Notes under the pieces: model-generated | Seen by the model: the letters and a program-made list of their open reading frames with translations, nothing else | Databases searched by the model: none | Told to the model about the DNA's origin: nothing | Part shown: piece after piece, positions 36,070 through 45,424 of the stretch | How the letters are laid out: every line of letters begins with the position of its first letter | Numbering within the stretch: the first letter of the stretch is position 1 | Origin: Dyadobacter luticola | GTDB taxonomy: Bacteria > Bacteroidota > Bacteroidia > Cytophagales > Spirosomataceae | Direction of reading: 5' to 3' | Assembly: GCF_005860805.1 (NCBI RefSeq) | Contig: NZ_VCEJ01000005.1 | Span: 248,001-312,000 of the forward strand | DNA length: 64,000 nucleotides | Program-made: the position numbers and the translations under genes

Positions 36070-38331
36070 CTATCTCAGCGTGTAGCGCATCCCAGCGAAG
36101 CCCCTGATTCCCTGGTTCGGTGCATAAACGTACGACGGGTCAAAAGTAAGCGCATAAGGGTTGTCCGGCGTCGCAATCACCTGACCGTCACTGCCGAATT
36201 TTACATTTTTGTCAAAAGGATCATTGGATCTGGCGATGGAATTGGCGGGCGGCGTGAAGTTCAGCAGGTTCTTGATACCGCCATAAATTTCAAGTCCGTT
36301 CCGCCATTTTTTGGTGATTTGAATATTTTGCAGCGACCATACCGGAGAGTTCTTCGCACGCGGATCGGTCGGGCCCAAAACTGGCAGGCGCATCGGTCCG
36401 TACACATTGCCGGTGTAATCAAATGATACACCGGCACGCTGCATTTCATAGCTAATAGCCCAAACACCCGTAAATTTTTCAGTCAGCACCGGCCGAAACC
36501 TGACCCCGTTTTCCTTCTGGAAATTCTCCATATAAGTACCCCCGGCAATGATTTTGAGGGGAAAGGCAAAGTTGAAATCCACATTCAGGCTCACTCCTTT
36601 TGAAACCGCGTAACCGTCGAGATTATCATAAATGATTTGGTTCGGATTGGTATCGTAATCGGGCAGGATACGGTTGGTGAAATGCGTGTAGAAAAGCGAG
36701 GCGTCCAATCCTACAAAAGAATTTCCAGTCACGATCTTTTTGACCACATTCAAATTGGCATTCCAGCTTTGCTCGGGGTTTAATGCTTCTTTCACAATCA
36801 CTTGCCGCGCGCCGGTCAATGCGGCGTGGTCTTCGGTAAACAAATTCACGATCCTGAATCCGCGGCCGACATTCAACCTCACGACGTCGGTCTGATTGAA
36901 TTTGTATTTGTAAGCAGCCCGCGGCGTAAAAATGCTTCCGTGACGACTGTTGTAATCATATCTTGCACCCAAAAGCACCGCATGCGGCCCAACTTTGATT
37001 TCGTCCTGGATAAAAATGCCTGGCAAAAGGATCTTGTCGGCGCGGTCGCGTCCATCAAATTCTTTGGTTGCCGTCGTATTATCATTGTAAAAAGTGTAGC
37101 GAAAAGGCGTGCCTATCAGCAGGTTATGTTTCCCGATTTCCTTATCCCATAAAAATTGCGCGAATGCAATCCGCTGGTCTGCCAGGAAAGGAATGTGCCC
37201 GTATGCCGAATTCTGGTTGTGTGAGCTGAAAGAATATTGCAGCGTAACTTTCTCCGAAACAGGCAGTTGGTAACTTCCGAGGACTTCAAAACGCTTGGTG
37301 TAAATGCTCTCACCATAAATCTGGTCGCCGGTACGGAAAGATTTGTTCCACCGCATGTCGCCGCCCCAGCGATCTTCATAGTAGTAGCGCGCCGCAATGT
37401 TGGCTTGCCGGTTGTTTTTTAGGTTAAACGACCATTTGTTAAATATCGAAATCCGGTTTTGCAAAGTGAGGTCAGTAAAACCATCTTTATTATTATCAAT
37501 CGGATTCTGATAATTGAAGTAACTCACTCCCAATAAGGAACTTGCATTTTTTCCCGCTATGAATTTCACACCCAAGTCCACATTATAATCCCGCCAGGTG
37601 GTACTAAACATATCTGCGGAAAAAACCGGTGCTTTTGAAGGATTTTTAGTGATAATGTTGACCAATCCGCCTACTGCCTCGGAGCCGTAAAGTGTTGAAG
37701 CCGGGCCTTTTACAATTTCAACCCGGTCAATCAAGCTGTTCGGGATTCCTGAAAGTCCGTAAACTGTGGAGAGCCCGCTGACAATCGGCATACCGTCGAT
37801 CAGAACCATGGTGTAAGGTCCTTCGAGGCCATTCATGTGAATGTCGCCGGTATTACAAACATTACAATTAAGCTGTGGCCGGACGCCATTTACGTAGCTA
37901 AGGCCCTCAAATATGCTGGGAACAGGGTTTTTGTAAATGAATTTGGAAGTGATAATATCCACCGGCACCGGGCTGTCCAGCTTCGAAACCTCCCGCATCG
38001 TGCCAGTTACCACCACTTCATCGAGGGCATTGGCGCCAGGTTTTAATGTGAAATTCTTCACCAGATCTTGATTGATCCTGACGTTCTTTTCAGTCACGGT
38101 CGGCATGGAAATGTAGCTAACCCTGATCGTATACGTTCCGGTGGGAATGCCGGTCAGCTGATAGCGCCCCGAAGTGTCCGCAGTTGTTCCAACTTTTAAT
38201 TCGTTGATATAAACCGACGCCCCAAATGCGGTTTCGCTCTGGCCGTCGAGAATGATCTTGCCTGATAATGTGTGCTGGGCGAATGTCTGGACTGAAATAA
38301 GGCAGAAAATTAATAGTATGCGTGTTTTCAT
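36070..38331 (-). CDS. TonB-dependent outer-membrane receptor with Cys-x-x-Cys plug motif
   Basis: The product has 753 residues. Residues 1-19 are a signal peptide (ending TFAQ), about 20-105 a carboxypeptidase-regulatory-like beta sandwich, about 110-225 the plug (DEVVVTGT, VLIDGMPIVSG, RVEIVKGPASTLYGSEAVGGLVNIITK) and the rest a 22-stranded barrel ending in Arg. The plug has CNVC at 156-159 directly before GDIHMNG, unusual for a plug and a possible metal site or disulfide. The receptor imports an unknown substrate, perhaps a metal complex. No SusD partner is present. Confidence 0.9.
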   Translation of the reverse strand: MKTRILLIFCLISVQTFAQHTLSGKIILDGQSETAFGASVYINELKVGTTADTSGRYQLTGIPTGTYTIRVSYISMPTVTEKNVRINQDLVKNFTLKPGANALDEVVVTGTMREVSKLDSPVPVDIITSKFIYKNPVPSIFEGLSYVNGVRPQLNCNVCNTGDIHMNGLEGPYTMVLIDGMPIVSGLSTVYGLSGIPNSLIDRVEIVKGPASTLYGSEAVGGLVNIITKNPSKAPVFSADMFSTTWRDYNVDLGVKFIAGKNASSLLGVSYFNYQNPIDNNKDGFTDLTLQNRISIFNKWSFNLKNNRQANIAARYYYEDRWGGDMRWNKSFRTGDQIYGESIYTKRFEVLGSYQLPVSEKVTLQYSFSSHNQNSAYGHIPFLADQRIAFAQFLWDKEIGKHNLLIGTPFRYTFYNDNTTATKEFDGRDRADKILLPGIFIQDEIKVGPHAVLLGARYDYNSRHGSIFTPRAAYKYKFNQTDVVRLNVGRGFRIVNLFTEDHAALTGARQVIVKEALNPEQSWNANLNVVKKIVTGNSFVGLDASLFYTHFTNRILPDYDTNPNQIIYDNLDGYAVSKGVSLNVDFNFAFPLKIIAGGTYMENFQKENGVRFRPVLTEKFTGVWAISYEMQRAGVSFDYTGNVYGPMRLPVLGPTDPRAKNSPVWSLQNIQITKKWRNGLEIYGGIKNLLNFTPPANSIARSNDPFDKNVKFGSDGQVIATPDNPYALTFDPSYVYAPNQGIRGFAGMRYTLR

Positions 38332-38558
38332 TTGGCCAGTCGTGAGTAGTTTAAAGTTTATCTCAATTATAATTTAGACAAACCTAAAAATATTACTCGA
38401 CAAATAAAAACCAGTTATATTTATAAGGCTAAAAAAATATTAAGCTTTACGTGGATCTGTGTGACAAAGCGATGTAAATCGGCATGGAGATTTGTATTTG
38501 CGGGATCTTCGTTTTAGTTTTTGATCCACAATAACTCGCTTTCAACTCAAAACAGCTC

Positions 38559-38966
38559 ATGAAGAAATTCTTGAAACCATTGAAGCTACCCTCGCTCGCA
38601 GATTTCGCAGTCCTGATTCTGCGTCTGGGCATGGCCGCGCTCATGATTCGTTTCGGCTACGACAAACTCACCAACTTCATCAGCGGCGACCGCGACTTTC
38701 CCGACCCGATCGGCCTAGGCCCGACGCTCTCATACATCCTGACCATCTTCGCAGAATTCGTCTGCTCGATCCTGATCGCCCTCGGCCTCTTCTCCCGTCC
38801 GGCTTTACTCGTACTTATCATCAATATGCTCGTCATTGTTTTGGTAGTCCACGGAAATGATCCTTTCGACAAGAAGGAGCATGGGATATCATTTTTGATT
38901 AGTTACGTGGCGTTGTTTTTGACCGGGCCGGGGCGGTTTTCGGTGGATAGGTATTTGTATAAATGA
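38559..38966 (+). CDS. DoxX-family membrane protein
   Basis: The product has 135 residues with four hydrophobic helices and the DoxX pattern LILRLGMAALMIRFGYDKLTNF, then LGLFSRPALLVLIINMLVIVLVVHG and a final FLTGPGRFSVDRYLYK. Members are small inner-membrane proteins implicated in redox or sulfur stress; their biochemistry is not firmly established. The gene is monocistronic and ends in a bidirectional terminator. Confidence 0.88.
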   Translation: MKKFLKPLKLPSLADFAVLILRLGMAALMIRFGYDKLTNFISGDRDFPDPIGLGPTLSYILTIFAEFVCSILIALGLFSRPALLVLIINMLVIVLVVHGNDPFDKKEHGISFLISYVALFLTGPGRFSVDRYLYK

Positions 38967-39000
38967 GAAAAGGGTGTCCAAAAAACACCCTCTTTCTCAT
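38963..39000. terminator. Bidirectional hairpin terminator
   Basis: ATGAGAAAAGGGTGT (38963-38977) pairs with ACACCCTCTTTCTCAT (38985-39000) with one bulge. It begins within the DoxX stop codon region and separates it from the convergent lipoprotein gene. Confidence 0.75.
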
Positions 39001-39011
39001 TTACCTGAATC

Positions 39012-39752
39012 TTAGTTTAACATCTTAATGGCATCCGGACCAACATAAATGTTCCCATGATTGACATTCAATCCCTTTTCTGTTTCTACTGAAAAGCAGA
39101 AACCGGCCTTTTGTCCTGTCGAAACAAATGTGATAACCTTCGTTATCCATCGATTAAAATTATCTTTCAAATCGACGAATTCTGTTACCAAAGCATGTTC
39201 ATTCCCGGATTGGAAGATTTCAAAGCGCGCTTTGTTTGAATATTGTGAGTGCGCAGTCTTTGAAGTCGATACCTGAACTGTAATCGAATATTTTTTGCCG
39301 GTTTCTAGATTCGCGATTTCGGCTTCAACCGGCCAGGTACGTCCAGCTTGTTTACCTGCTCCAAAAGTGCTTGATGTTGTTATAATGGAGCCTGGTCCGT
39401 TTGGAGCAGGTAAAGGTACCGTCCATTGAAGTCCGCCACATAAAGCGTTGAGATTGGAAGTGCCAATCGGAGCATAATCAGGTTCGAGTTCCCATCGATC
39501 ATGCCGCCCCCAGCCGGCTGGGAAGGAATCTTTACCGGGAGTACCGTCAGTTGATGGCATCCAGGGTATCATCAGGGTATCTGTTCCGTTAATGTTGGCC
39601 ATCTCGGGCTCCATGTTTGAGTCGGAATTTGCAAGCAACATATCAGTGGGAAGATTACTTGTATAATCTTTCGAACAACTGATCGTAGATAACAGACCAA
39701 ACAGGAAAAGCGCGATCGGATAGAGAGCGTAAATTCTTTTTAGGATGATCAA
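39012..39752 (-). CDS. Hypothetical lipoprotein
   Basis: The product has 246 residues from a TTG start at 39752, the only start placing the signal correctly (IILKRIYALYPIALFLFGL, then lipobox STISC). The mature domain contains three more Cys and a beta-rich pattern (TWPVEAEIANLETGKKYSITVQVSTSKTAHSQ). This is suggestive of a carbohydrate-binding-type beta sandwich, but no family is recognised. It stands alone, convergent with the DoxX gene. Confidence 0.6.
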   Translation of the reverse strand: MIILKRIYALYPIALFLFGLLSTISCSKDYTSNLPTDMLLANSDSNMEPEMANINGTDTLMIPWMPSTDGTPGKDSFPAGWGRHDRWELEPDYAPIGTSNLNALCGGLQWTVPLPAPNGPGSIITTSSTFGAGKQAGRTWPVEAEIANLETGKKYSITVQVSTSKTAHSQYSNKARFEIFQSGNEHALVTEFVDLKDNFNRWITKVITFVSTGQKAGFCFSVETEKGLNVNHGNIYVGPDAIKMLN

Positions 39753-39950
39753 TTGGCCAATTAAAAAAGTGTGAATTAAAATCTTGATGTCGCAAGGCTA
39801 CCAAAAAAATTAATTCACACTATTTTCTGTCTAGCTTTCGGTCGAAATCATTTAACCAACGGGCTTAGGGCAATTTTCAACTATGTAATTCGGCAGGAAA
39901 TTAACGCTAACCATTTGCATAGTTCAAATATAGCTGACCCGCTCGTCGTA

Positions 39951-40922
39951 CTACTGCGACCACTCCGTCGGCTCCCGGTCCCAGCGATGCCCCTTCAAAA
40001 TCTCCGCCAATTCCGGCGACAATCTCACCCCGTCACTAGCAGCAACATTCGCCTTCACGTGCGGCAGTTTCCGCATGCCCGGAATCGTCGTATGGACATC
40101 CGGGTTGTTCAAAATGAAACGCAAAGCCAGGTCTGGCATCGACATTCCCGCGGGAAGATCTTTGCGCAAAGCTTCGGCGTGGTCTACGCTGGAATTCAGA
40201 TTTTCGGGGACGAAGTAGGTGGCGCGCCAGTCGTCGGCAGGGAAGGTGGTTTCTTTGGTCAATGTGCCGGTTAATGTTCCTTCGTCGAAAGGGACGCGGG
40301 CGATGACGGCTACGTCCAGTTCGCGGCAGAGCGGGAAAAGCTGGTCTTCGGGTGCCTGGTCGAAAATGTTGTAGATTACCTGGATTGAGTCGATGAGGCC
40401 GGTTTTTAATGTTTCCAGTGCATTGTTTGGCTCCCAGCGGTTGATGCTGATGCCCCAGGCGGCTACTTTTCCTTCCTGCGTAAGCTTCTGGATCGCTTTC
40501 TTCCACTCGTCTTCCTGCGCCCAGCTATCTTCCCAAACATGAAATTGCAGCAGGTCGATGCGCTCGGTGCCCAGGTTTTGCAGACTTTCTTCGGTGTATT
40601 CCACAATGTAATCGGCCGGAAAGACGTCTTTTAATTTAAAATCCGATTTTGACGGCCAGATACGGTTTTTCGGTGGGATTTTCGTGGCGGCGTATAATTT
40701 CCGGTCGCTGTACCTTTTAATGAGCTCTCCCAGAATTCTTTCGCTCAATCCTTCACCATAACCCCAGGCGGTATCAAAGAAATTCACACCCGATTCTACG
40801 GCCAGGTCGAGCGAATCATCGGTCTCCTTGCGGTCGGAACCTGTCCAGCCTGCCAAACCCCACATACCATACCCGATTTCACTGACTTGCCAGTTTGTGC
40901 GTCCAAAACGACGGTATTGCAT
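39951..40922 (-). CDS. Aldo/keto reductase
   Basis: The product has 323 residues, an NADPH-dependent aldo/keto reductase. The catalytic tetrad is visible: Asp and Tyr in FFDTAWGYG, Lys in YAATKIPP and His in LLQFHVWED. The N-terminus MQYRRFGRTNWQVSEIGYGMWGLAGWTG and the C-terminal IPGMRKLPHVKANVAASDGVRL match the Tas/YhdN-type branch. It reduces aldehydes or ketones in the cytosol; the substrate is unknown. The gene is monocistronic. Confidence 0.92.
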   Translation of the reverse strand: MQYRRFGRTNWQVSEIGYGMWGLAGWTGSDRKETDDSLDLAVESGVNFFDTAWGYGEGLSERILGELIKRYSDRKLYAATKIPPKNRIWPSKSDFKLKDVFPADYIVEYTEESLQNLGTERIDLLQFHVWEDSWAQEDEWKKAIQKLTQEGKVAAWGISINRWEPNNALETLKTGLIDSIQVIYNIFDQAPEDQLFPLCRELDVAVIARVPFDEGTLTGTLTKETTFPADDWRATYFVPENLNSSVDHAEALRKDLPAGMSMPDLALRFILNNPDVHTTIPGMRKLPHVKANVAASDGVRLSPELAEILKGHRWDREPTEWSQ

Positions 40923-41065
40923 TTTATAATAGTTTAGTGTTCCCGGTTTAAAGGGCGAGCTGCCCGTTTTTTAATGTAGATGAAATACATTTGTAGCATA
41001 TTAATTTCATAAGACCGCACGTTAACGTTCTTCAAAATCAGTTCCAGGTGAAAGAAATTGGGTGG

Positions 41066-41848
41066 ATGCCAAAGCTTTTGTTAATGACATTAAAAAGATT
41101 TGCCGGAATTATATTGATCCTCAGCATTGCCGGGATGACCTGGCAAAGCGACCCTCTCAGCAAAATTCCGGAGTACTGCGCGACATTCAATCAGATACAA
41201 ATCGACATTCGCGACAATGTGATCAGCCCAGATTCTGCGCGGGCAGCTTTTCGGGCCGTCATGCGGGATTTTCGTACGGCTTTCAAAAGAGATTCCTGCC
41301 ACGCAATCGACTCTTCCTATTTTGTATATCCGGTAAGAGGTTACCTGCCAAGAGAATCAGTCGGCTCGCGGGGTAGGGGTTACCGGGCAGAAGGTTTCGA
41401 TTTGTTTGATAATAATGCAAAAGGCAGCCACCCGGCGCACGACCTTTTTGTAAGGGATAAAGACCAGGATAACCTCGACGACCGTACCTGGAAACCGGTG
41501 GATGTGCTGGCATTTACTTCCGGCGTAGTGGTGGCGACCGAAACCGGCTGGAAGTACGACAGCGAATTCCGCGGCGGCAACTGGATATGGATCTACGATC
41601 CCTGCCTCGACGGGCTATTTTACTACGCCCATAACAACGTCGTGGAAGTGCAGCCGGGGCAGTGGGTGGAAGCTGGTCATAAAATCGCGGAGATGGGCCG
41701 CAGCGGGTACAATGCTTACAAAAAACGCTCGCCGACGCATGTCCATTTGATGTTTCTTCAGCTCGACAGCTACGGCATGCCCGAACCGTATAATACATAC
41801 GACTGGCTGCTGCAATCGCAGGTGAAAGAGGGTTTGGATTTGGAATAA
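41066..41848 (+). CDS. M23-family metallopeptidase, secreted
   Basis: The product has about 260 residues from the ATG at 41066 (GTG at 41048 and ATG at 41084 are alternatives). An N-terminal hydrophobic helix serves as signal. The M23 zinc site is present: HPAHDLF with the first His and Asp near 121-126, and HVHLMFLQ near 225 with the second and third His. The WIWIYDPCLDGLFYYAHNN and GQWVEAGHKIAEMGRSG segments match lysostaphin-type endopeptidases. The enzyme would cut peptide cross-links in peptidoglycan. The next gene starts 64 bp downstream. Confidence 0.85.
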   Translation: MPKLLLMTLKRFAGIILILSIAGMTWQSDPLSKIPEYCATFNQIQIDIRDNVISPDSARAAFRAVMRDFRTAFKRDSCHAIDSSYFVYPVRGYLPRESVGSRGRGYRAEGFDLFDNNAKGSHPAHDLFVRDKDQDNLDDRTWKPVDVLAFTSGVVVATETGWKYDSEFRGGNWIWIYDPCLDGLFYYAHNNVVEVQPGQWVEAGHKIAEMGRSGYNAYKKRSPTHVHLMFLQLDSYGMPEPYNTYDWLLQSQVKEGLDLE

Positions 41849-41912
41849 TTGTGATTGCGACGTATAATTAATAAATTGTACCTCACTCAATTACTACTCC
41901 TAAATCATTTTT

Positions 41913-43199
41913 ATGAACAACCGCCGGTCCTTTTTTCGAAAAAGTGCCGCCCTCGGCATGGGCGCATTTGGTATCAACAGCCTTTTTAATCAGCTGCACG
42001 CTGAGGATTTTCTGGAAGCAGAAAAACTCTGGAATCCTGCCAGTGACGAAAATGAAGACTACTGGTCGGTGATCCAGGATGCTTACACGGCGAGTAAAAG
42101 TGACATTATCATACTAAATAATGGTGGCGTGTCGCCTTCGCCGATTGTGGTGCAGGAGGCGCTCGACAAGTACAACAAAGCTGCTGCACAAGGTCCATCT
42201 TATTATATGTGGCGGATCATGGATAAAGGCCGCGAGCCGCTCCGGCAGCGTCTGGCCAAACTGGCCGGCTGCGACGCCGAGGAAATAGCGATCAACCGGA
42301 ATGCGACTGAGGCCTTGAACACCATTATTTTTGGTTTACCCCTGCAAAAAGGCGACGAAATTATCGGGACGATACAGGATTACCCAAATATGATCCAGGC
42401 CTACAAGCAGCGGCAAATGCGTGATGGCGTCGTTTACAAGCAGTTATCTTTCGACTTTCCGATTGAAAATGACGAGCAGATTGTGAAAGCATTCGCCGAT
42501 GCGGTGACGCCGCAGACGAAGATCATTCACGTCACACATATCATTAACTGGGTGGGGCAGATTATGCCGGTGAAGAAAATCGCTCAAATGGCGCATGCCA
42601 AAGGCATTGAGGTGGTTTGCGACGGCGCGCATACATTTGGTTTGCTGGATTATAAAATCCCTGATCTGGAATGTGACTACTTCGGCACCAGCCTGCACAA
42701 GTTTCTGAGTGCGCCGGTGGGTAGCGGCATGATGTGGATCAAGAAGGATAAAATCGAAAAAATATGGCCGCTGCTTTGTAACAGCGAGCCGAAAAGCGCG
42801 AACATCCGCAAGTTCGAAACATTAGGTACCCGCAGTTTTCCCATAGAGCAGGCAATCGGCGAGGCAGTGAATTTCCAGGAAGGTATTGGTACTAAAAGAA
42901 AGCAGGAGCGCATTCATTTTTTGAAAAAATACTGGGCCGAAAAAGCGGCAAAGATTCCCGGCGTAAAGATCCATACTTCCATGAAACCGGAATATTCCTG
43001 CGCGATTGCTGGTGTCAGCATTGACGGCATGAAACCGGAAACATTGGATAGCCGGCTGATGAATGAATTCAAGATACATACCGTGGGAATTAACTGGGAA
43101 AACATTCATTGTGTGCGGGTTACCCCACATGTTTATACCAAACTGAGCGACCTGGACAGGTTGGTAGAAGGCATCGAAAAGATTTCCAAGAAAGCTTGA
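41913..43199 (+). CDS. Tat-exported PLP-dependent class-V aminotransferase-like enzyme
   Basis: The product has 428 residues. The N-terminus MNNRRSFFRKSAALGMGAFG carries a twin-arginine motif. The class-V fold is evident: RNATEALNTIIFGLPLQKGDEII, VCDGAHTFGLLDY with the cofactor-binding Asp and His, and SLHKFLSAPVGSG with the PLP Lys near residue 264. It resembles the isopenicillin-N-epimerase (CefD)-like branch. Export of a PLP enzyme is unusual but consistent with folded export. The substrate is unknown. Confidence 0.85.
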   Translation: MNNRRSFFRKSAALGMGAFGINSLFNQLHAEDFLEAEKLWNPASDENEDYWSVIQDAYTASKSDIIILNNGGVSPSPIVVQEALDKYNKAAAQGPSYYMWRIMDKGREPLRQRLAKLAGCDAEEIAINRNATEALNTIIFGLPLQKGDEIIGTIQDYPNMIQAYKQRQMRDGVVYKQLSFDFPIENDEQIVKAFADAVTPQTKIIHVTHIINWVGQIMPVKKIAQMAHAKGIEVVCDGAHTFGLLDYKIPDLECDYFGTSLHKFLSAPVGSGMMWIKKDKIEKIWPLLCNSEPKSANIRKFETLGTRSFPIEQAIGEAVNFQEGIGTKRKQERIHFLKKYWAEKAAKIPGVKIHTSMKPEYSCAIAGVSIDGMKPETLDSRLMNEFKIHTVGINWENIHCVRVTPHVYTKLSDLDRLVEGIEKISKKA

Positions 43200-43218
43200 C
43201 GCTCCATTTTAATTATTT

Positions 43219-43260
43219 AAAGAAAGCATAATCCGCTCCCGGGTTATGCTTTCTTTTTTT
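43219..43260 (+). terminator. Hairpin terminator after the PLP-enzyme gene
   Basis: AAAGAAAGCATAA (43219-43231) pairs with TTATGCTTTCTTT (43243-43255), then a run of T. It begins 20 bp after the stop. Confidence 0.85.
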
Positions 43261-43391
43261 AATACTACCTGCGAACCGTTTGTAAAGACATTGTCTTTCA
43301 GGTCATGTATAAATACCTTTTGAAAGATTAGCACGAATCTTTGAAATGAAATGCGCTAGTTTTGGAATAAACACAGTATAAAAACATTCAA

Positions 43392-44003
43392 ATGGCACAA
43401 ATCAGAAAAGGTTCTTTCATTAAAAATGTGAAAGACATCAGTATCAGCGGTGCGTTTGCTTTGGCGGTTTTGTCCGGGATAACATTGAGCAGTTGCGGCT
43501 CCAATGACGAGGACGAATCGGCTTACAGCTATGAGGAAACGAGTTATTCCAAAGGTATCCGCTCGCATATCAAGGAAATCAAACCCGGGGAATTCAAAAT
43601 CACCGACGAAGAAAATGTCGGCGCCGACAGCTCCATGGCGATCGTAAGCTATCTCGACGGCCACGTGGATACATTAAGTACCTCCGCCGCCAAGGCGCTG
43701 ATCGATGAGGAAATCCGCACCAATCACAACTACGTGGGGCATCACAGCGGATTGTCGAGCATGCTGCTTTACGGTGGCATCGGCTACATGCTGGGGCGCA
43801 ATTCCAGCAATGCTTACATCAACAACTATCGCACCGATCCGAATGTAAGCCGCGGTTTTTACGCCAATCCTGCGACTTACGATAAATCGCAGAATGTGGT
43901 GCGTCAGGTAAACGCTTCGCGTACGACGCGCACCGTGAACACACGGCCGAGTGGCGGCAGAAAAGGATTTTTTGGACGTTCGTCCGGCAGAAGCGGCGGT
44001 TAA
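43392..44003 (+). CDS. YgiB/UPF0323-like lipoprotein
   Basis: The product has 203 residues. A long N-terminal leader ends in the lipobox LSSC followed by GSN. The mature part is acidic, then has HHSGLSSMLLYGGIGYMLGRNSSNAY and a Ser/Arg/Gly-rich C-terminus (RPSGGRKGFFGRSSGRSGG). This layout resembles the UPF0323/DUF1190 (YgiB) lipoproteins, which are found next to a YgiC-type ATP-grasp gene, as here: that gene starts 12 bp downstream. Function of the pair is unknown. Confidence 0.7.
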   Translation: MAQIRKGSFIKNVKDISISGAFALAVLSGITLSSCGSNDEDESAYSYEETSYSKGIRSHIKEIKPGEFKITDEENVGADSSMAIVSYLDGHVDTLSTSAAKALIDEEIRTNHNYVGHHSGLSSMLLYGGIGYMLGRNSSNAYINNYRTDPNVSRGFYANPATYDKSQNVVRQVNASRTTRTVNTRPSGGRKGFFGRSSGRSGG

Positions 44004-44014
44004 CTGATAGTATT

Positions 44015-45187
44015 ATGGTCAAATTGAAATCATTACCCAACCCGCCGGAGCAAGCGCTGCGGAATGCGGGCTGGAACTGGGCGCTGGGTACGGATACAAC
44101 GCCGTACGTTGTCAATGATATGGTGGTGGTAAGCGAAGAACAGGCTTCGCAATATTACGAGGCGGCGAATACTTTGTACGATATGTTTGTGGAAGCCGGC
44201 CAATATGTGATTGAAAATCATTTATTTAAAGACCTGGGTATTCCTGAAAACCTGGTTGAGATCATCAAAATTTCCTGGGAAAACGACGAGCATGTTCACT
44301 TGTACGGCCGGTTCGATCTCGCAGGAGGTTTCGATGGCGAACCTGTAAAATTGATTGAATTTAATGCGGATACCGCCACTTGTCTTCCTGAAACTGCCGT
44401 GGTGCAGTGGGCGCATTTACGCATGAATGGCCTGGACGATGCGCGGCAGTTTAATTCACTGTATGAAACTTTGGTGAGCCAGTTTACTTTCATCCGCGAA
44501 TCGAATGCGGATTTGAGCCCTTCCATTTTGTTTTCCGCGATGCGTGACTATCCCGAGGATGATACCAATGTAGCATTACTTTCGGAAGCGGCTCGGGAAG
44601 CTGGGTTTGACGTTGAATTTGCATACATCGACGATGTAGAGTTTTCAAATGGGGAAGGTATCTTCTTCCAGGATCCCGAAAATGGCACCTTTATCCGCTT
44701 CGACTACTGGTTCAAACTTGTGCCCTGGGAGTACATTGGTTTCGAGGAACCGGAGCTCGCGCAAATGTTGACAGAAATTACGCGGAATCGTAAGGCGATG
44801 ATCCTCAACCCTGCGTACACACTTTTGTTTCAATCAAAATATATCCTGAAAATCCTTTGGGATTTGTACCCTTACCACCCGCTGCTGCTGCAAACTGAGA
44901 GGTATGTTTTGCCGCATAAAAAGTCGGTGGGGAAAGTACTCTTCGGCCGTGAGGGCGCGAATGTGAGCATTATTGAAAGGGGCGGAGAAGTTTCCGAAAC
45001 CGTAGAAGGCGAATACGCGGGCCAGGCGAAAATTTACCAGGAGTACGTCACATTCCCGACGGATAGTGAGGGCAAGTCGTACCAGGCGGGTGTTTTTTAT
45101 GCCGGAGAAGCTTGTGGATTGGGGTTTCGGAGAGGTGGAAAAATTTTGGACAATACCGCTCAGTTTGTCGGACATGTGATTGAATGA
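44015..45187 (+). CDS. Glutathionylspermidine synthase-like ATP-grasp enzyme (YgiC type)
   Basis: The product has 390 residues, the length of YgiC/YjfC. Diagnostic segments are RNAGWNWALGTDTTPYVVND, HVHLYGRFDLAGGFDGEPVKLIEFNADTATCLPETAVVQW near 90-130, DYWFKLVPWEY and the C-terminal GEACGLGFRRGGKILDNTAQFVGHVIE. The family resembles the synthetase half of glutathionylspermidine synthase and probably ligates an amine to a peptide. It shares an operon with the YgiB-like lipoprotein gene. Confidence 0.88.
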   Translation: MVKLKSLPNPPEQALRNAGWNWALGTDTTPYVVNDMVVVSEEQASQYYEAANTLYDMFVEAGQYVIENHLFKDLGIPENLVEIIKISWENDEHVHLYGRFDLAGGFDGEPVKLIEFNADTATCLPETAVVQWAHLRMNGLDDARQFNSLYETLVSQFTFIRESNADLSPSILFSAMRDYPEDDTNVALLSEAAREAGFDVEFAYIDDVEFSNGEGIFFQDPENGTFIRFDYWFKLVPWEYIGFEEPELAQMLTEITRNRKAMILNPAYTLLFQSKYILKILWDLYPYHPLLLQTERYVLPHKKSVGKVLFGREGANVSIIERGGEVSETVEGEYAGQAKIYQEYVTFPTDSEGKSYQAGVFYAGEACGLGFRRGGKILDNTAQFVGHVIE

Positions 45188-45424
45188 TTACTTTTTTCTG
45201 CGGCTCTCTGTCAATCTGTTAAAGAATTAATTCGCCGAATTTAAAGTCAAAACGACCGCAGGCTAACATATTCGACCGTTAGCTAAACATTATGGAAAAT
45301 TGTCGGTTTCAGAAGTGAAGTTTGTAGTGTTAAAATTTGCTTGTGCTGGTACAGAATTTTTGTAAACAATTTGTTCCCCGGCGCGGCATCTTTGGGATTC
45401 CGACATTCTTAAACAAAACCCGTT

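Noticed and set aside
45262..45283. Hairpin GCTAAC/GTTAGC after the ATP-grasp gene
   Set aside because: Only a 6-bp stem without a T run; probably chance.
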